Source: Muribaculum sp. An289
GTDB taxonomy: Bacteria; Bacteroidota; Bacteroidia; Bacteroidales; UBA932
Reading direction: 5' to 3'
Length of the DNA stretch: 64,000 nucleotides
Assembly: GCF_002159555.1 (NCBI RefSeq)
Contig: NZ_NFIV01000003.1
Coordinates: forward strand, 186,001 to 250,000
The position numbers and the translations under genes were made by a program. The notes beneath the pieces were generated by a model that saw only the letters and a list, made by a program, of their open reading frames with translations, was not told the DNA's origin and searched no databases. Shown here piece by piece: positions 63,421 through 64,000 of the stretch (position 1 is the first letter of the stretch; every line of letters begins with the position of its first letter).

Positions 63421-63843
63421 ATGGGAAGGTTGAAAATAGGAAATGTCTTAAAATATAAGGCGGCGGTTTTGGCCGTCTGCATGTTGACGTCCGCAGGTTG
63501 CGCGAGGCTCGATGAGGAGTCTGTTTTTACGGAAGTGGATATCGAACTCGTGTTGCCTGACGGACGTAATGCCGTACTGCTCACTGTAGAAGGCGATGAA
63601 AATGTATCGTTTTTCCGTAATCTGAATACGAAGGAAAACTATGCCTATCCGCGTTTTGTGAACTGCCGCGGGTCGATGCGTGTGCAGAAAGGTGTATATC
63701 TGCTGGGTTTCGACGCCTTGGCGGATTTCGGCGACGGTACGGTGAGAAGGGTCAGGAGCGCTTCACACCGCCAGCCTGCCGATGCCGTATACCTGATCGG
63801 AGACAAGGAAACACTTGTGTTGAAACTTACTTATCTGAATTGA
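63421..63843 (+). CDS. Small lipoprotein downstream of the TonB-dependent receptor
   Basis: The 140-residue protein has a signal peptide with lipobox 'TSAGC' (Cys27), then 'ARLDEESVF'. The body is beta-rich ('VDIELVLPDGRNAVLLTVEG', 'FVNCRGSMRVQKGVYLLGFDA', 'LVLKLTYLN'), with the last residues likely a strand. No family was recognised. It lies 21 bases after the receptor gene and one base before the next start, so it is probably part of the same operon. Confidence 0.6.
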   Translation: MGRLKIGNVLKYKAAVLAVCMLTSAGCARLDEESVFTEVDIELVLPDGRNAVLLTVEGDENVSFFRNLNTKENYAYPRFVNCRGSMRVQKGVYLLGFDALADFGDGTVRRVRSASHRQPADAVYLIGDKETLVLKLTYLN

Positions 63844-63844
63844 T

Positions 63845-64000
63845 ATGAAAGATGTAGTCAGGATATTGTCTGTGGCGTTTTCTGTTTGCCAAGCATTGTT
63901 TTGCTACGGACAGACGGCTTCGGATACGGTGGATGTAAATGAAAAGACCTTTATGTTGTCCGGTCCCGGAGCGGTTTTCGGAAAGGGCATTTATGAGGCA
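63845..64000 (+). CDS. Exported protein, N-terminal part only (3' truncated by window end)
   Basis: 52 codons from an ATG one base after the previous stop to the window edge. They encode a signal peptide ('RILSVAFSVCQALFCYGQ') and then 'TASDTVDVNEKTFMLSGPG'. The mature start suggests an outer membrane or periplasmic protein, but too little is present to classify it. Confidence 0.55.
   Translation, partial: MKDVVRILSVAFSVCQALFCYGQTASDTVDVNEKTFMLSGPGAVFGKGIYEA

Overview
The window is a stretch of a Bacteroidota chromosome, most likely order Bacteroidales and perhaps a Rikenellaceae/Alistipes-like gut bacterium (genus is inference). The signs are repeated promoters of the Bacteroidota type (TTTG or TTG, about 20 bases, TAnnTTTG), an S46 dipeptidyl peptidase, BACON, Ig-like and carboxypeptidase-regulatory lipoproteins, a TonB-dependent receptor, a DUF5683 protein and a ptb-buk fermentation pair. 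No rRNA, tRNA, transposase, integrase or CRISPR array was seen. Genes sit on both strands in short, often overlapping operons.

1-31.6 kb is mainly housekeeping: the end of an M20 peptidase, pyrF, recG (minus), pdxA-rnhA, a queuosine operon (yhhQ-queC-queF), tsaD plus an FAD dehydrogenase (minus), then tamB, an RsmI-like methylase, folB, mtaB and an MBL hydrolase. Next come gyrA, a TPR protein, a DPP11-type S46 peptidase, a short ComEC-like protein (minus), ackA-ptb-buk and an FtsX-type permease.

31.6-37.3 kb is an operon of four surface lipoproteins, the last three being Ig-like paralogues with a common C-terminal domain. 37.4-42.8 kb (minus) is a cusB-cusA-tolC metal efflux operon, followed by a DUF2130 gene (minus) and an OmpA-family porin.

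45.6-56.9 kb is the most unusual part. An approximately 10-kb block holds one small and two large lipoproteins made of a carboxypeptidase-regulatory module plus fibronectin-like repeats, followed by five small exported or membrane proteins. It is flanked by a 63-bp perfect inverted repeat, by a pair of roughly 220-bp direct repeats, and by arrays of palindromic units bounded by GGGAAAGTG and CACTTTCCC. The first genes follow a promoter and a long leader that can fold into a rod of nested helices. Parts of the block are clearly more AT-rich than the surroundings.

57-64 kb has a minus-strand hypothetical gene, an ABC transporter operon (ATPase, permease, DUF4857-like protein) and, divergently, a TonB-dependent receptor with a small lipoprotein and the start of another exported protein.
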